Assembly: GCA_017960475.1 (NCBI GenBank)
Contig: JAGCZH010000023.1
Location: 60,098-124,097 of the forward strand
Direction: 5' to 3'
DNA: 64,000 bases
DNA from: Bacteroidales bacterium
GTDB lineage: Bacteria > Bacteroidota > Bacteroidia > Bacteroidales > P3
Below are positions 1-8,767 of this stretch, one piece after another (the stretch's first letter is position 1; every line of letters begins with the position of its first letter). The notes beneath the pieces are model-generated. The model did not search any database. It had not been told where the DNA came from and saw only the letters and a list, made by a program, of their open reading frames with translations. The position numbers and the translations under genes are program-made.

Positions 1-1321
1 TGCCTTCGCGGAGCTCGCAACTGTAAGCGCCAAGACGCATAGTGCCGCCCATATTGGTCACCGACTTCTGCTCTTCCATAAGGTCAATGACATTGTGTTT
101 TGTGTCCGCATCCATCTCGCTTGAGTTGGCATCTTTGTAGCCCAATACGTTACGGGCAAATTCAATTACCATCATCTGCATTCCCAAACAAACGCCGAAT
201 GTCGGGATGTTGTTTTTGCGGGCATACTCGACAGCCACTATTTTCCCCTCAATGCCACGCTGTCCGAATCCGGGACAGACCATAATACCTGCAACGCCGG
301 ACAGTTTCTCGGCAACATTCTCCTTTGAGAGGTTCTCACTGTTGATGAAGTCGATTCTGACCTTCACATGATTGTATATTCCAGCGAGCGACAGACTTTC
401 GCGAATGCTTTTGTAAGCATCCTGAAGGTCATATTTGCCAACCAGCCCCACATGGACCTCCTTGGTGGCGGTACGCTGAAGTTCGAGGAAACGGTGCCAT
501 CCCTCCATCTCGGGTGTCTCGCCGACAGGAACTCCAAATTTTCGCAACAATGCGGCATCAAGTCCTTGACGTTGCATGTTAACGGGAACCTCATAGATGC
601 TCGGCATATCTTCGCTCTGAACGACACACTCGAGATCGACATTGCAGAACGATGCCACTTTCTGACGTATACCGTCGGAAAGGTGCTTCTCGGTGCGAAG
701 CACAAGCACATCAGGCTGGATACCGGCTCCTTGCATCTCCTTCACAGAGTGTTGTGTAGGTTTGGTCTTGAGTTCGTCAGCGGCTTTGAGATAGGGCACA
801 TAAGTCAGATGCACGCTGACGGCGCGGTTGCCAAGTTCCCATTTAAGCTGACGGATAGCCTCCAGGAAAGGAGCTGACTCAATATCACCTATCGTGCCGC
901 CGATTTCAGATATGACAAAGTCCACAACATCATCGTTATGCATAATACGTCGCTTTATCTCATCGGTGATATGAGGCACAACCTGTATTGTCTTGCCCAA
1001 ATAGTCACCTCGGCGTTCCTTGTCTATCACAGCCTTGTATATTTTACCGGTGGTGACAGAATTGGCGCTGGTGGTGCGTATGCCTGTGAAACGCTCGTAA
1101 TGGCCAAGATCGAGATCGGTCTCCATGCCGTCAACAGTCACATAGCATTCGCCATGCTCATAAGGGTTTAGCGTCCCTGGGTCAATATTAATGTAGGGAT
1201 CGAATTTCTGTATTGTGATTGTGTAGCCGCGGGCTTGAAGCAGCTTGCCGATACTGGCTGAAATAATGCCCTTTCCGAGGGAGGAAACAACGCCTCCAGT
1301 CACAAATATATACCGTGTCAT
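1..1321 (-). CDS. pyrG: CTP synthase (3' end cut off by the window edge)
   Basis: Makes CTP from UTP, ATP and glutamine in the cytoplasm, the last step of pyrimidine nucleotide synthesis. Reading the minus strand from the ATG at 1321 gives MTRYIFVTGGVVSSLGKG, the N-terminal P-loop of the synthetase domain, followed by FDPYINIDPGTLNPYEHGE and a YVPYLKAADELKTKPTQHS segment typical of the family. The glutamine amidotransferase domain follows, with PGFGQRGIEGKI and the nucleophile motif GVCLGMQ near position 195. About 440 codons are present of roughly 540, so about 100 C-terminal residues lie outside the window. The gene is divergent from glnN, with a 241-base AT-rich gap between them. Identity is very secure. 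Confidence 0.97.
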   Translation of the reverse strand, partial: MTRYIFVTGGVVSSLGKGIISASIGKLLQARGYTITIQKFDPYINIDPGTLNPYEHGECYVTVDGMETDLDLGHYERFTGIRTTSANSVTTGKIYKAVIDKERRGDYLGKTIQVVPHITDEIKRRIMHNDDVVDFVISEIGGTIGDIESAPFLEAIRQLKWELGNRAVSVHLTYVPYLKAADELKTKPTQHSVKEMQGAGIQPDVLVLRTEKHLSDGIRQKVASFCNVDLECVVQSEDMPSIYEVPVNMQRQGLDAALLRKFGVPVGETPEMEGWHRFLELQRTATKEVHVGLVGKYDLQDAYKSIRESLSLAGIYNHVKVRIDFINSENLSKENVAEKLSGVAGIMVCPGFGQRGIEGKIVAVEYARKNNIPTFGVCLGMQMMVIEFARNVLGYKDANSSEMDADTKHNVIDLMEEQKSVTNMGGTMRLGAYSCELREG

Positions 1322-1434
1322 ATCTTGTTTATAGTATTAAGAATCAAACAAGTGTTGCTATAATAAAAATGGCTTTAAAAAATTAAATAACGTAATATAA
1401 TCAAACAAAGTATGTACTATCGGGAAAAAAATAA

Positions 1435-1442
1435 TAACTTTG
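1435..1442 (+). promoter_or_regulatory. Candidate -7 promoter element for glnN
   Basis: TAACTTTG matches the Bacteroidota -7 consensus TAnnTTTG and lies about 120 bases before the glnN start. No clear -33 TTG was seen, so this is a motif match only. The long leader leaves room for regulation in the 5' untranslated region. Confidence 0.5.
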
Positions 1443-1562
1443 CTCTTTCATGCGGTTATGTAGTCATACTGTTATGAGACTACAAAATCGCTATAAATAA
1501 ATCAGTTATACTAGTTATAATGTCTTTTTTTATTTATTCACTTTTCAATTTTTAATAAACAT

Positions 1563-3755
1563 ATGGATAGTAGTTTGCGTTTCCAGGTGGTTGAAGAAGC
1601 TTTCAAGAAGACACCACTTCAGGTAGAGATGCCTAAGGAGCGTCCATCCGAGTACTTTGGCAAATATGTGTTCACCAAGCAGAAAATGAGGAAATATCTG
1701 TCGGTGGAGGTCTATGACAAACTAATAGATGTTATTGACAAGGGAGCGCGTCTTGACCGCAGAATTGCCGACGACGTGGCTGCCGGTATGAAACAATGGG
1801 CCATGGAGATGGGTGCAACCCATTACACCCATTGGTTCCAACCACTGACAGAAGGAACCGCGGAGAAACATGACGCCTTCGTGGAACACGACGGCAAGGG
1901 AGGTATGATGGAGGTTTTCACAGGGAAACTGCTTGTTCAGCAGGAACCTGACGCATCAAGTTTCCCTAACGGCGGTATCCGTAACACCTTCGAGGCGCGC
2001 GGATATTCCGCATGGGACCCGACTAGTCCTGTTTTCATTATTGACGACACTCTCTGTATCCCGACAATATTCATTGCCTACACTGGTGAGGCCCTCGATT
2101 ACAAAGCCCCGTTGTTGAGGGCCTTGCATGCCGTGGATGTTGCCGCAACCGATGTTTGCAGACTTTTCCACGACAATGTCACCAAAGTGCATGTGAACCT
2201 GGGCTGGGAACAAGAGTATTTCCTCGTAGACGAGGGGCTCTATTCAGCGCGTCCGGATCTGGTTCTTACTGGCAGGACACTCATGGGGCACGAGAGTGCC
2301 AAAAACCAGCAAATGGACGACCATTATTTTGGTACTATTCCAGACAGGGTACAGGCCTTTATGAAAGACTTGGAAGTTCAGGCTCTCCAACTGGCTATTC
2401 CTTGCAAAACACGCCATAACGAAGTGGCGCCCAATCAATTCGAATTGGCACCCATATATGAGGAGTGCAACCTGTCGGTTGACCACAATATGGTGCTGAT
2501 GTCACTGATGAAGAAGATTGCCCGCAAGCATGGCTTCCGATGTCTGCTTCACGAAAAACCATTTGACGGTATCAACGGAAGCGGGAAACATCAGAACTGG
2601 AGTCTTACAACCAATACAGGCATCTTACTCCATGCGCCAGGAAAGACACCTGAAGACAATTTGCGCTTTGTGGTCTTCATTGTTGAAACCCTTATGGCTG
2701 TATACCGCCATAACGGTCTGATGAAAGCCAGCATAATGAGTGCCACCAACGCTCATCGCCTTGGAGGTAACGAGGCGCCTCCAGCAATCATCAGCAGTTT
2801 CTTGGGCTCGCAACTCACCGAGCTGCTCAACCATATCGAAGAGTCTGACAAAAACGAACTCTTCACTCTTAAGGGGAAGAAGGGGATGCAATTAGACATC
2901 CCACAGATTCCCGAACTGGTGGTAGACAATACCGACAGAAACCGGACCAGCCCCTTTGCTTTCACCGGCAACCGCTTCGAATTCCGTGCCCCTGGCACAG
3001 CCGCGAACTGCGCATGTGCAATGATTGTACTCAACACGGCAATGGCAGAGGCACTGCAGAGTTTCAGGCAGCGAGTCGACATGCGCATGTCTAAAGGTGA
3101 GAACAAGGTGAGCGCCATTCTCGAAGTGTTGAAAGAAGATATCAAAATCTGCAAGCCGGTGCGTTTCGATGGCAACGGCTATTCGGAAGCCTGGGTTGAA
3201 GAGGCTGCACGGCGTGGATTAGACGTCGAAAACTCCTGTCCTGTTATTTTCGAGCACTATCTGGATGAATCATCTGTCAAGATGTTCGAGACAACACAGG
3301 TGATGACGAGAAAAGAGTTAGAAGCCCGCAACGAGGTAAAATGGGAGATGTATGTAAAGACTGTTCAGATAGAGGCCCGAGTTATGGGCGACTTATCGAT
3401 GAACCACATCATTCCTGTGGCAACCCACTATCAGAGCAAGCTTATCAGGAACGTTCAGGGTATGAAGAATGTTTTTCCAAGTGAGAAGGCGGAAAAACTG
3501 TCTGCCCGCAACTTGAAACTCATAGAGGAGATAGCCGAGCGCACGGAACGCATAGAGCAGTTGGTCGAGGAACTGACAGATGCCCGTCGCGTGGCAAACA
3601 GGGTTGAGAACATTCATCAGCGCGCCATCGACTACCACGACACCGTATGTCCAAAAATGGATGCCATCAGGTATGAAATCGACCATCTTGAGATGATTGT
3701 GGAGGACGGACTATGGACACTGCCAAAGTACAGAGAACTGTTGTTTATACGATAA
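1563..3755 (+). CDS. glnN: Glutamine synthetase type III
   Basis: Cytoplasmic enzyme joining glutamate and ammonia with ATP to give glutamine. The 730-residue length is that of the GSIII (GlnN) family typical of Bacteroidota, against about 450 for GSI. Recognisable stretches are the N-terminal FGKYVFTKQKMRKYL, NLGWEQEYFLVDE, TRHNEVAPNQFELAPIYEE in the catalytic core and NGSGKHQNWSL near the glutamate site. The C-terminal part is helical, with an ERTERIEQLVEELTDARR coiled-coil stretch, as in other GSIII proteins. The ATG at 1563 gives the full family N-terminus. It is likely a single-gene unit with its own promoter; the next gene starts 85 bases downstream. Confidence 0.97.
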   Translation: MDSSLRFQVVEEAFKKTPLQVEMPKERPSEYFGKYVFTKQKMRKYLSVEVYDKLIDVIDKGARLDRRIADDVAAGMKQWAMEMGATHYTHWFQPLTEGTAEKHDAFVEHDGKGGMMEVFTGKLLVQQEPDASSFPNGGIRNTFEARGYSAWDPTSPVFIIDDTLCIPTIFIAYTGEALDYKAPLLRALHAVDVAATDVCRLFHDNVTKVHVNLGWEQEYFLVDEGLYSARPDLVLTGRTLMGHESAKNQQMDDHYFGTIPDRVQAFMKDLEVQALQLAIPCKTRHNEVAPNQFELAPIYEECNLSVDHNMVLMSLMKKIARKHGFRCLLHEKPFDGINGSGKHQNWSLTTNTGILLHAPGKTPEDNLRFVVFIVETLMAVYRHNGLMKASIMSATNAHRLGGNEAPPAIISSFLGSQLTELLNHIEESDKNELFTLKGKKGMQLDIPQIPELVVDNTDRNRTSPFAFTGNRFEFRAPGTAANCACAMIVLNTAMAEALQSFRQRVDMRMSKGENKVSAILEVLKEDIKICKPVRFDGNGYSEAWVEEAARRGLDVENSCPVIFEHYLDESSVKMFETTQVMTRKELEARNEVKWEMYVKTVQIEARVMGDLSMNHIIPVATHYQSKLIRNVQGMKNVFPSEKAEKLSARNLKLIEEIAERTERIEQLVEELTDARRVANRVENIHQRAIDYHDTVCPKMDAIRYEIDHLEMIVEDGLWTLPKYRELLFIR

Positions 3756-3839
3756 AGGCGGGTTTACACTGTCAACCTATCAATAAGAGTATAGAGAAAG
3801 ACGTAAGTGTAGTGATTTCAGTTAAAGGAAGGAATCGAG

Positions 3840-4469
3840 ATGTTTGATCAATCAAAGGAAATGCTGGTGAGAAAATTAATTATCATTGCTTTAATACCTT
3901 TTATGGTGTGTTGTGGGCGGCATGAATGTTCCTCTTTGCAGGATTACATGAACGCCTATCCTCAGTCACAGCTATGCGACGTTTATAAGTTTTGTTTTCA
4001 AGACAAGTTCGGGCTAGAACACTTGCTGACCGACTCGGTCGCAGCTATGGCTTATATCGAGCATGAGATGGAATCTGCCGACTCCACCGACTGGCAAAAG
4101 CCGTTGTTTTACTATTATTTGCTTGATAGCAACTATGTTCGCGTCGACCTCAATTATATTCGACAAGGCTATTTCTCAAAAGAAACACTTGTCGCCGCCA
4201 TGTTGCATAGTTCGTCGACAAAGGCGATAGACTCTGTCGATGTCGCCCATTGGAGAATACAGTGGCATGGCATTCTCTCGCAGCTTCAGGACGTCACTCC
4301 ACGCCCATTGAACTATGTTGAGGATAGTATTATGATAGAGCAGATGCTGGATTCGGGACAATATGCCACTCATCACAGCAAGCTGTTCAATGGCACCTAC
4401 TGCCAGCATTACCGTATAGTTCGTCGCGATGTGTTTGAAAAAGAGCTACTGCCTCTTATAAATCAATAA
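3840..4469 (+). CDS. Small predicted lipoprotein of unknown function
   Basis: Not recognised as a known family. The protein starts with a basic stretch and a hydrophobic segment (KLIIIALIPFMVCCG) ending in cysteines, which looks like a signal peptidase II lipobox, so it is probably anchored in the envelope. An in-frame ATG at 3861 gives a better-proportioned signal peptide than the one at 3840; both have purine-rich sequence upstream. The remaining ~185 residues are soluble and rich in Asp, Ser and Tyr, with no repeats or catalytic motif that I can see. It lies 85 bases after glnN on the same strand and may be co-transcribed with it. Confidence 0.7.
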   Translation: MFDQSKEMLVRKLIIIALIPFMVCCGRHECSSLQDYMNAYPQSQLCDVYKFCFQDKFGLEHLLTDSVAAMAYIEHEMESADSTDWQKPLFYYYLLDSNYVRVDLNYIRQGYFSKETLVAAMLHSSSTKAIDSVDVAHWRIQWHGILSQLQDVTPRPLNYVEDSIMIEQMLDSGQYATHHSKLFNGTYCQHYRIVRRDVFEKELLPLINQ

Positions 4470-4548
4470 TATATGATTTTGTGAGTACTATAAGGTTGTA
4501 ATGGTATTTGCATGTAAGATATTGACTGTAAAATAAGAGACATCTTAT

Positions 4549-4578
4549 AACTTTAAACGTTAAACTTTTAACTTTACT
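4549..4578. repeat. AT-rich spacer motif of the TTTAAACGTTTAAAC type
   Basis: A short run of aactttaaacgttaaac-like words in the gap before atoE. The same low-complexity vocabulary recurs in other spacers of this window (42658-42694, 50301-50340, 50919-50950, 61504-61547), which suggests a common origin or process rather than chance alone. Confidence 0.5.
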
Positions 4579-4585
4579 TATTACT

Positions 4586-5944
4586 GTGTTCCAGAAAATT
4601 ATCAACGGTTCGGTGAAGCTTGTCCAGAGATGGATGCCTGAGCCATTTCTTTTTGCTGTTATACTTACCTTTGTCGCCGCTTTGTTGGCAATGCCCATTT
4701 GTCGCCAAACCCCAATAGAGGTCATTGTCAATTGGGGTGGAGGAGTATGGGGATTGCTTGCTTTCGCCATGCAGATGGCTCTTGTGTTGGTTACCGGTTC
4801 GGCGTTGGCATCGGCGCCGGCTTTGAAGCGAGGTATTGCATGGCTGTCGTCGTTGCCCAAAACGCCGGCGTCGGCGATAGCTCTTGTCACCTCGGTGTCT
4901 GCTGTTGCCTGCTGGCTCAACTGGGGTTTCGGCCTTATTGTCGGTGTTATCTTTGCCAAAGATATAGCCCGTCGGCTGCAAGGTGTCGACTACCGACTGC
5001 TGATAGCCTCGGCTTACAGTGGTTTTGTGGTGTGGCATGCTGGCCTTTCAGGCTCTGTGCCTCTCAAATTGGCGACTCCAGGTCCTGATCTTGCTGCGGC
5101 CACAAGTGGCGCCATTGTCGACCCGTTGCCAATATCCGACACGATTTTCCATCCATATAACTTGGTTATGGTGCTGTTGGTCATCGTTGCCATCACTGCT
5201 GTCAACGCGTTGATGCATCCCAAAGGAAACAATGTCGTTGTTGTGGATCCGGCGCTCTTGAAAGATGAGGATGCCGTCGACTCAGAAAAACCGACTTCGG
5301 CTACCCCTGCACAACGACTGGAAAACAGTCGTCTGCTGTCTTGGCTGATATCTTTGTTGGGGCTCTCTTTTGTGGTGATAAATCTCTGTTTCAAGAATGG
5401 CGCATTTGATTTGGGTATGGTGATAATGATTTTCCTGTTTCTGGGGCTGCTGTTCCACCGCACTCCAGTGGCATACGTCCGTGCCTTTGGCAAAGCGGCG
5501 TCGGGAGCTGCCGGTATCATTCTGCAGTTTCCATTCTATGCTGGTATCATGGGTATCATTACAGGGGTGGGAGATAGTGGCATCTGCTTCGGAACAGTCA
5601 TCAGCAATGCGTGCATAAGTATATCGTCGCCAGTGACATATCCGTTTCTGACATTCCTTTGTGCCGCATTGCTCAACATGTTTGTGCCCTCAGGCGGAGG
5701 TCATTGGGCCATTCAGGCACCAATAATGTTTACTGCCGGTGCCGAGTTGGGTGTGGCTCCGGGGCTCACAGGCATGGCCATCGCATGGGGTGACGCTTGG
5801 ACCAACATGATACAGCCTTTCTGGGCGCTGCCTGCACTGGCTATAGCGGGTCTTAACGCCAAGGATATAATGGGATTCTGCCTTATCGACCTCTTTGTGA
5901 GCGGCGTGATAATATCTGGCGGTCTCTTTATTTGGGCGTTATAA
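4586..5944 (+). CDS. atoE: Short-chain fatty acid permease, AtoE family
   Basis: Inner-membrane transporter expected to move short-chain fatty acids such as acetoacetate or butyrate. The 452 residues are mostly hydrophobic, with about ten or more membrane segments. Family landmarks are the N-terminal RWMPEPFLFAVILTF, CWLNWGFGLIVGVIFAKDIARR, GGGVWGLLAFAMQM and NMFVPSGGGHWAIQAPIM, and the C-terminal GDAWTNMIQPFWALPAL. The start is a GTG at 4586, because no in-frame ATG gives the family N-terminus. Functionally it would fit the lysine-fermentation genes 20 kb downstream, which yield acetate and butyrate, but the two loci are not linked. Confidence 0.92.
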   Translation: MFQKIINGSVKLVQRWMPEPFLFAVILTFVAALLAMPICRQTPIEVIVNWGGGVWGLLAFAMQMALVLVTGSALASAPALKRGIAWLSSLPKTPASAIALVTSVSAVACWLNWGFGLIVGVIFAKDIARRLQGVDYRLLIASAYSGFVVWHAGLSGSVPLKLATPGPDLAAATSGAIVDPLPISDTIFHPYNLVMVLLVIVAITAVNALMHPKGNNVVVVDPALLKDEDAVDSEKPTSATPAQRLENSRLLSWLISLLGLSFVVINLCFKNGAFDLGMVIMIFLFLGLLFHRTPVAYVRAFGKAASGAAGIILQFPFYAGIMGIITGVGDSGICFGTVISNACISISSPVTYPFLTFLCAALLNMFVPSGGGHWAIQAPIMFTAGAELGVAPGLTGMAIAWGDAWTNMIQPFWALPALAIAGLNAKDIMGFCLIDLFVSGVIISGGLFIWAL

Positions 5945-5967
5945 ATATATGTCTTTTCCTATTCCAA

Positions 5968-6010
5968 GTCCGCTATGGGTCCGCTATGAGTCCGCTATGA
6001 GTCCGCTATT
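5968..6010. repeat. 11-bp tandem repeat, four units
   Basis: Four head-to-tail copies of gtccgctatga (last bases vary) fill the spacer between atoE and the metallo-hydrolase gene. Units start at 5968, 5979, 5990 and 6001. Eleven bases is about one helical turn and is not a multiple of three. No coding role is evident. Confidence 0.9.
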
Positions 6011-6078
6011 GTCACACCCTCAAACTAACAATACCAAGCTACTAAACCTTGATTATTAATCCCCATTCCCATAAAACC

Positions 6079-6966
6079 ATGAATAAATATTTTGCTCTGA
6101 TAATTTCTGTTTTGCTTCTGTTTATGGCATGTAAAACAAAAAACAACGACACCGTTACCAACCAGTCGCTCAAGGATACGGTCGAGATGCCTCCTTGTCA
6201 GATAGTTTGCGATATGGATAATATGGTCGTGCTCACAATAACGGATCGTGTTAACAGTATGTCTATTGACCTTTTCAAAGGTTCGTATAACGACAGTTTG
6301 TTGTCTGCGCTTATGCCGGAAGGGACAAGCCCATCAGCTATCAATGCTTTCCTTATCAAGACATCTGGAGACAATAGTGGTAGGGGCAAACACAATATCC
6401 TTGTCGATGCAGGTTTGGGCGAGAAGGCTGGAGGTCTTATGCTTAAGCAACTCGACAAACTTGGTGTGAAACCTGTGGATATTGACGCTGTGTGCCTTAC
6501 ACATCTACATGGCGATCATATAGGAGGCCTGTTGAAAGGCGGTAAGCCTGTTTTCCCCAATGCCGATATCTATCTTTCTGTCGAGGAATACAATGCATGG
6601 AGCGATGACGGGCCTATGGCGTCGCATAACGAAATATGGAAACAGGTTTTGAATGTCTATTCCAATCGAATCAAATTGTGCAATGATGGTGACACAATTG
6701 TTGACGGATGGGTTGTGGCGCGTTTGGCGCCAGGACATACGCCAGGGCATACTATTTATGAAGCGGGTAATTGTCTATTTATCGGTGATCTTGTCCATGC
6801 TCAGGATGTTCAATTCGCATATCCTGAATTTTGCGCGCGTTATGACAACGACCCTGTTCAAGCTGTCAAGACAAGAAAGAAAGTGTTGTCAACAATGGTT
6901 GGGCATTATCTGTGTGGTGCGCATTGTTATGACCAAGTGATGGTCACATTATGGGCAGGGCAATAG
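6079..6966 (+). CDS. Metallo-beta-lactamase-fold hydrolase, lipoprotein
   Basis: Probable metal-dependent hydrolase exported to the periplasm or outer membrane. The ATG at 6079 is preferred over an upstream TTG at 6049 because it directly gives the lipoprotein signal MNKYFALIISVLLLFMAC with a C-terminal lipobox Cys. The metal-binding signature HLHGDHIGG follows LVDAGLG, then APGHTPGHT and FIGDLVHAQD supply further ligands expected of the fold. Its substrate cannot be told; the overall pattern resembles lactonase-type MBL proteins (AHL lactonase/GumP-like). Its last 23 bases overlap the 3' end of the convergent kinase gene. Confidence 0.88.
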   Translation: MNKYFALIISVLLLFMACKTKNNDTVTNQSLKDTVEMPPCQIVCDMDNMVVLTITDRVNSMSIDLFKGSYNDSLLSALMPEGTSPSAINAFLIKTSGDNSGRGKHNILVDAGLGEKAGGLMLKQLDKLGVKPVDIDAVCLTHLHGDHIGGLLKGGKPVFPNADIYLSVEEYNAWSDDGPMASHNEIWKQVLNVYSNRIKLCNDGDTIVDGWVVARLAPGHTPGHTIYEAGNCLFIGDLVHAQDVQFAYPEFCARYDNDPVQAVKTRKKVLSTMVGHYLCGAHCYDQVMVTLWAGQ

Positions 6967-8476
6967 AGAATGTCGTTCCCTCACCTGGAGTGCTGTCGAC
7001 AGTGATGGTTCCTTTATGCAGAGTCACAACCTGGTGAACGTAGCTTAGTCCTATGCCGAAGCCTTTGACATCGTGCACGTTGCCTGTCGAAACCCGATAG
7101 AAACGCTCGAAGATATGTTTTTGATCCTCTTTGCTGATGCCAAGACCGTGGTCTTTGACAGAGAAGACAACATTCGGCCCTGACAGACGAGTCGTCACCT
7201 CGATTTCCAGTTTTTCGGGCGAGTATTTTATGGCGTTGTCGACGAGGTTGTATACCATATTGGTTAAGTGTAACTCGTCGCCAAGAATGGCGGGGAGGTT
7301 GGCTTCGTAGTGGCTTGTCAGCACACCGCCACGGTTTGCTATCTGAGGTTTGAAGTTGGCGGTCACACTCTCGACGATTGCGTTAATGTCAATCTCTTTT
7401 AGGTTCAGCTGGAAGTTCTTACTCGACATTTTCGAGCTTTGCAGTATTGTCTCCACCAGCATTCGCATGCGGCGATTCTCATCGCCAATAATGCCGATGT
7501 AGGTGCCGTTTGTGGCAGGGTCGGAGCCGATAGTGGGGTCTTGCAGCATTTCGCATGCCAACCCAATGGTTGCGATGGGTGTTTTTATTTCGTGTGTCAT
7601 GTTGTTGATGAAATCGTTTTTCATTTCATCAAGTTTCTCTTTGCGGAAGATGGCACGCATTGAAAGGTAAAACAAGATAAGTATCAGTGATATGAGGAAA
7701 AAACTCAGCAGGAAATACCGTGTCGAGTTCTCTTTGAGCATCAGCGATGACAGCGGGAATTGCAGTACAATGAAATATTCGTTGGGCGACATCATGCCGT
7801 CGGGGTGGAAACGGTATTTGAAAGGCGATTCCCGAAGCTTGTCCTCTTTCCCTTCATCGTTGCTGTATATGAATTTGTTATCGGTATAGTCGTAGATGCC
7901 TATGTAAGGGTCAATGTCGACACCGTTGACCATCAGTTTGTCGGTGATTAAAGAGTCAAGGAGATTGAAGTTGAAATTGCTCGAAGTCATGATGTTGTCG
8001 ACAACATATTCGGATATATCCGAAACGAACCGATTGAAGAAATCGTTGCTGTTCATTATCTTGTCGCGTGTCGCCAGAAGGGTGTTGTACTGTGCTATGG
8101 CGTTGGAGTCGGCTGTGCTGACTTTGACATGAGGCAGCAATTTGATGCTGTCAATCATGGTTATGCCCACTTCCACTTTTGTGGTGTCGTAAAAGGTGGT
8201 GTAGTTCTCTTTGACAATATTCTGCATACGGTTATTGAGCTCTTCCACACGCTTGAACTTCAGCAACCTGTATCGGTCGTTTTGATCGATATAGTCCTCC
8301 ACTTTCAGTCTGTTCAATTGCTCAATCATGTCGTCCATGGCGTTGTTGACGCTGATATTGAAAAGATTGTCGCTCACGGTGACGGTACGCTTCATTTGTA
8401 CATACTGCACCACCATGAGGCTTGCTGTAGCAAGGGTGAACAGGGTTGTCAGTGTAATCCAGAATATTTTCTTCAT
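6944..8476 (-). CDS. Membrane sensor histidine kinase (orphan)
   Basis: Two-component sensor of 510 residues. An N-terminal membrane segment (residues ~5-27) and a second at about 245-265 frame a periplasmic sensing domain of ~220 residues with no recognised fold. The cytoplasmic half has a HisKA box, MTHEIKTPIATIG, carrying the phosphorylated His, and a HATPase_c domain with NLVDNAIKYS (N box), KDHGLGI (G1), FERFYR (F box) and GFGIGLSY (G2). All catalytic elements look intact. No response regulator gene is adjacent in this window: the divergent neighbour is DUF1846 and the convergent one is the MBL gene. Its partner therefore cannot be named from context. Confidence 0.95.
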   Translation of the reverse strand: MKKIFWITLTTLFTLATASLMVVQYVQMKRTVTVSDNLFNISVNNAMDDMIEQLNRLKVEDYIDQNDRYRLLKFKRVEELNNRMQNIVKENYTTFYDTTKVEVGITMIDSIKLLPHVKVSTADSNAIAQYNTLLATRDKIMNSNDFFNRFVSDISEYVVDNIMTSSNFNFNLLDSLITDKLMVNGVDIDPYIGIYDYTDNKFIYSNDEGKEDKLRESPFKYRFHPDGMMSPNEYFIVLQFPLSSLMLKENSTRYFLLSFFLISLILILFYLSMRAIFRKEKLDEMKNDFINNMTHEIKTPIATIGLACEMLQDPTIGSDPATNGTYIGIIGDENRRMRMLVETILQSSKMSSKNFQLNLKEIDINAIVESVTANFKPQIANRGGVLTSHYEANLPAILGDELHLTNMVYNLVDNAIKYSPEKLEIEVTTRLSGPNVVFSVKDHGLGISKEDQKHIFERFYRVSTGNVHDVKGFGIGLSYVHQVVTLHKGTITVDSTPGEGTTFSIALPIM

Positions 8477-8767
8477 AATAATTTATTCAAGGTATTTAAC
8501 GTAACTTCTCATTTTTTGTTTTAAAAGTCGTCGTTTTTTCTTTGTTTCGTATTGTCTAATAACATTGATATCATTTTTTTTAAACATGTTTTAACAATTC
8601 AAGTTTTTATGTTTTAGGAATTTATTGGCTCGTTCTTCCGTTTTTGGATTTAAGAAAAGTTTTCTTTAAAAAAATATATGTAATTTTGCATCCCGTAGTT
8701 CATTAATTTTATATATCACCTCCTCAACGTCCCCTTGAGGGTAACGTTTGAGGGTTATTATTTTTTT
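8477..8767. promoter_or_regulatory. Divergent intergenic region with candidate promoter for the DUF1846-pfs-luxS genes
   Basis: This gap separates the kinase (minus) from the DUF1846 gene (plus). TAATTTTG at 8681-8688 matches the Bacteroidota -7 element. The resulting leader holds a short inverted repeat, CCTCAA (8722-8727) and TTGAGG (8735-8740) with a 7-base loop. I see no match to a known SAM or SAH riboswitch. No gene is visible in the gap. Confidence 0.5.

Noticed and set aside
368..877. 169-codon open frame on the plus strand near the window start
   Set aside because: It is antisense to CTP synthase, which reads without interruption on the minus strand through the same region.
8711..8767. 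Inverted repeat as a SAM/SAH riboswitch before the DUF1846-pfs-luxS genes
   Set aside because: The stem is only 6 bp and none of the conserved riboswitch core sequences could be found, so I keep it as an unassigned leader hairpin.
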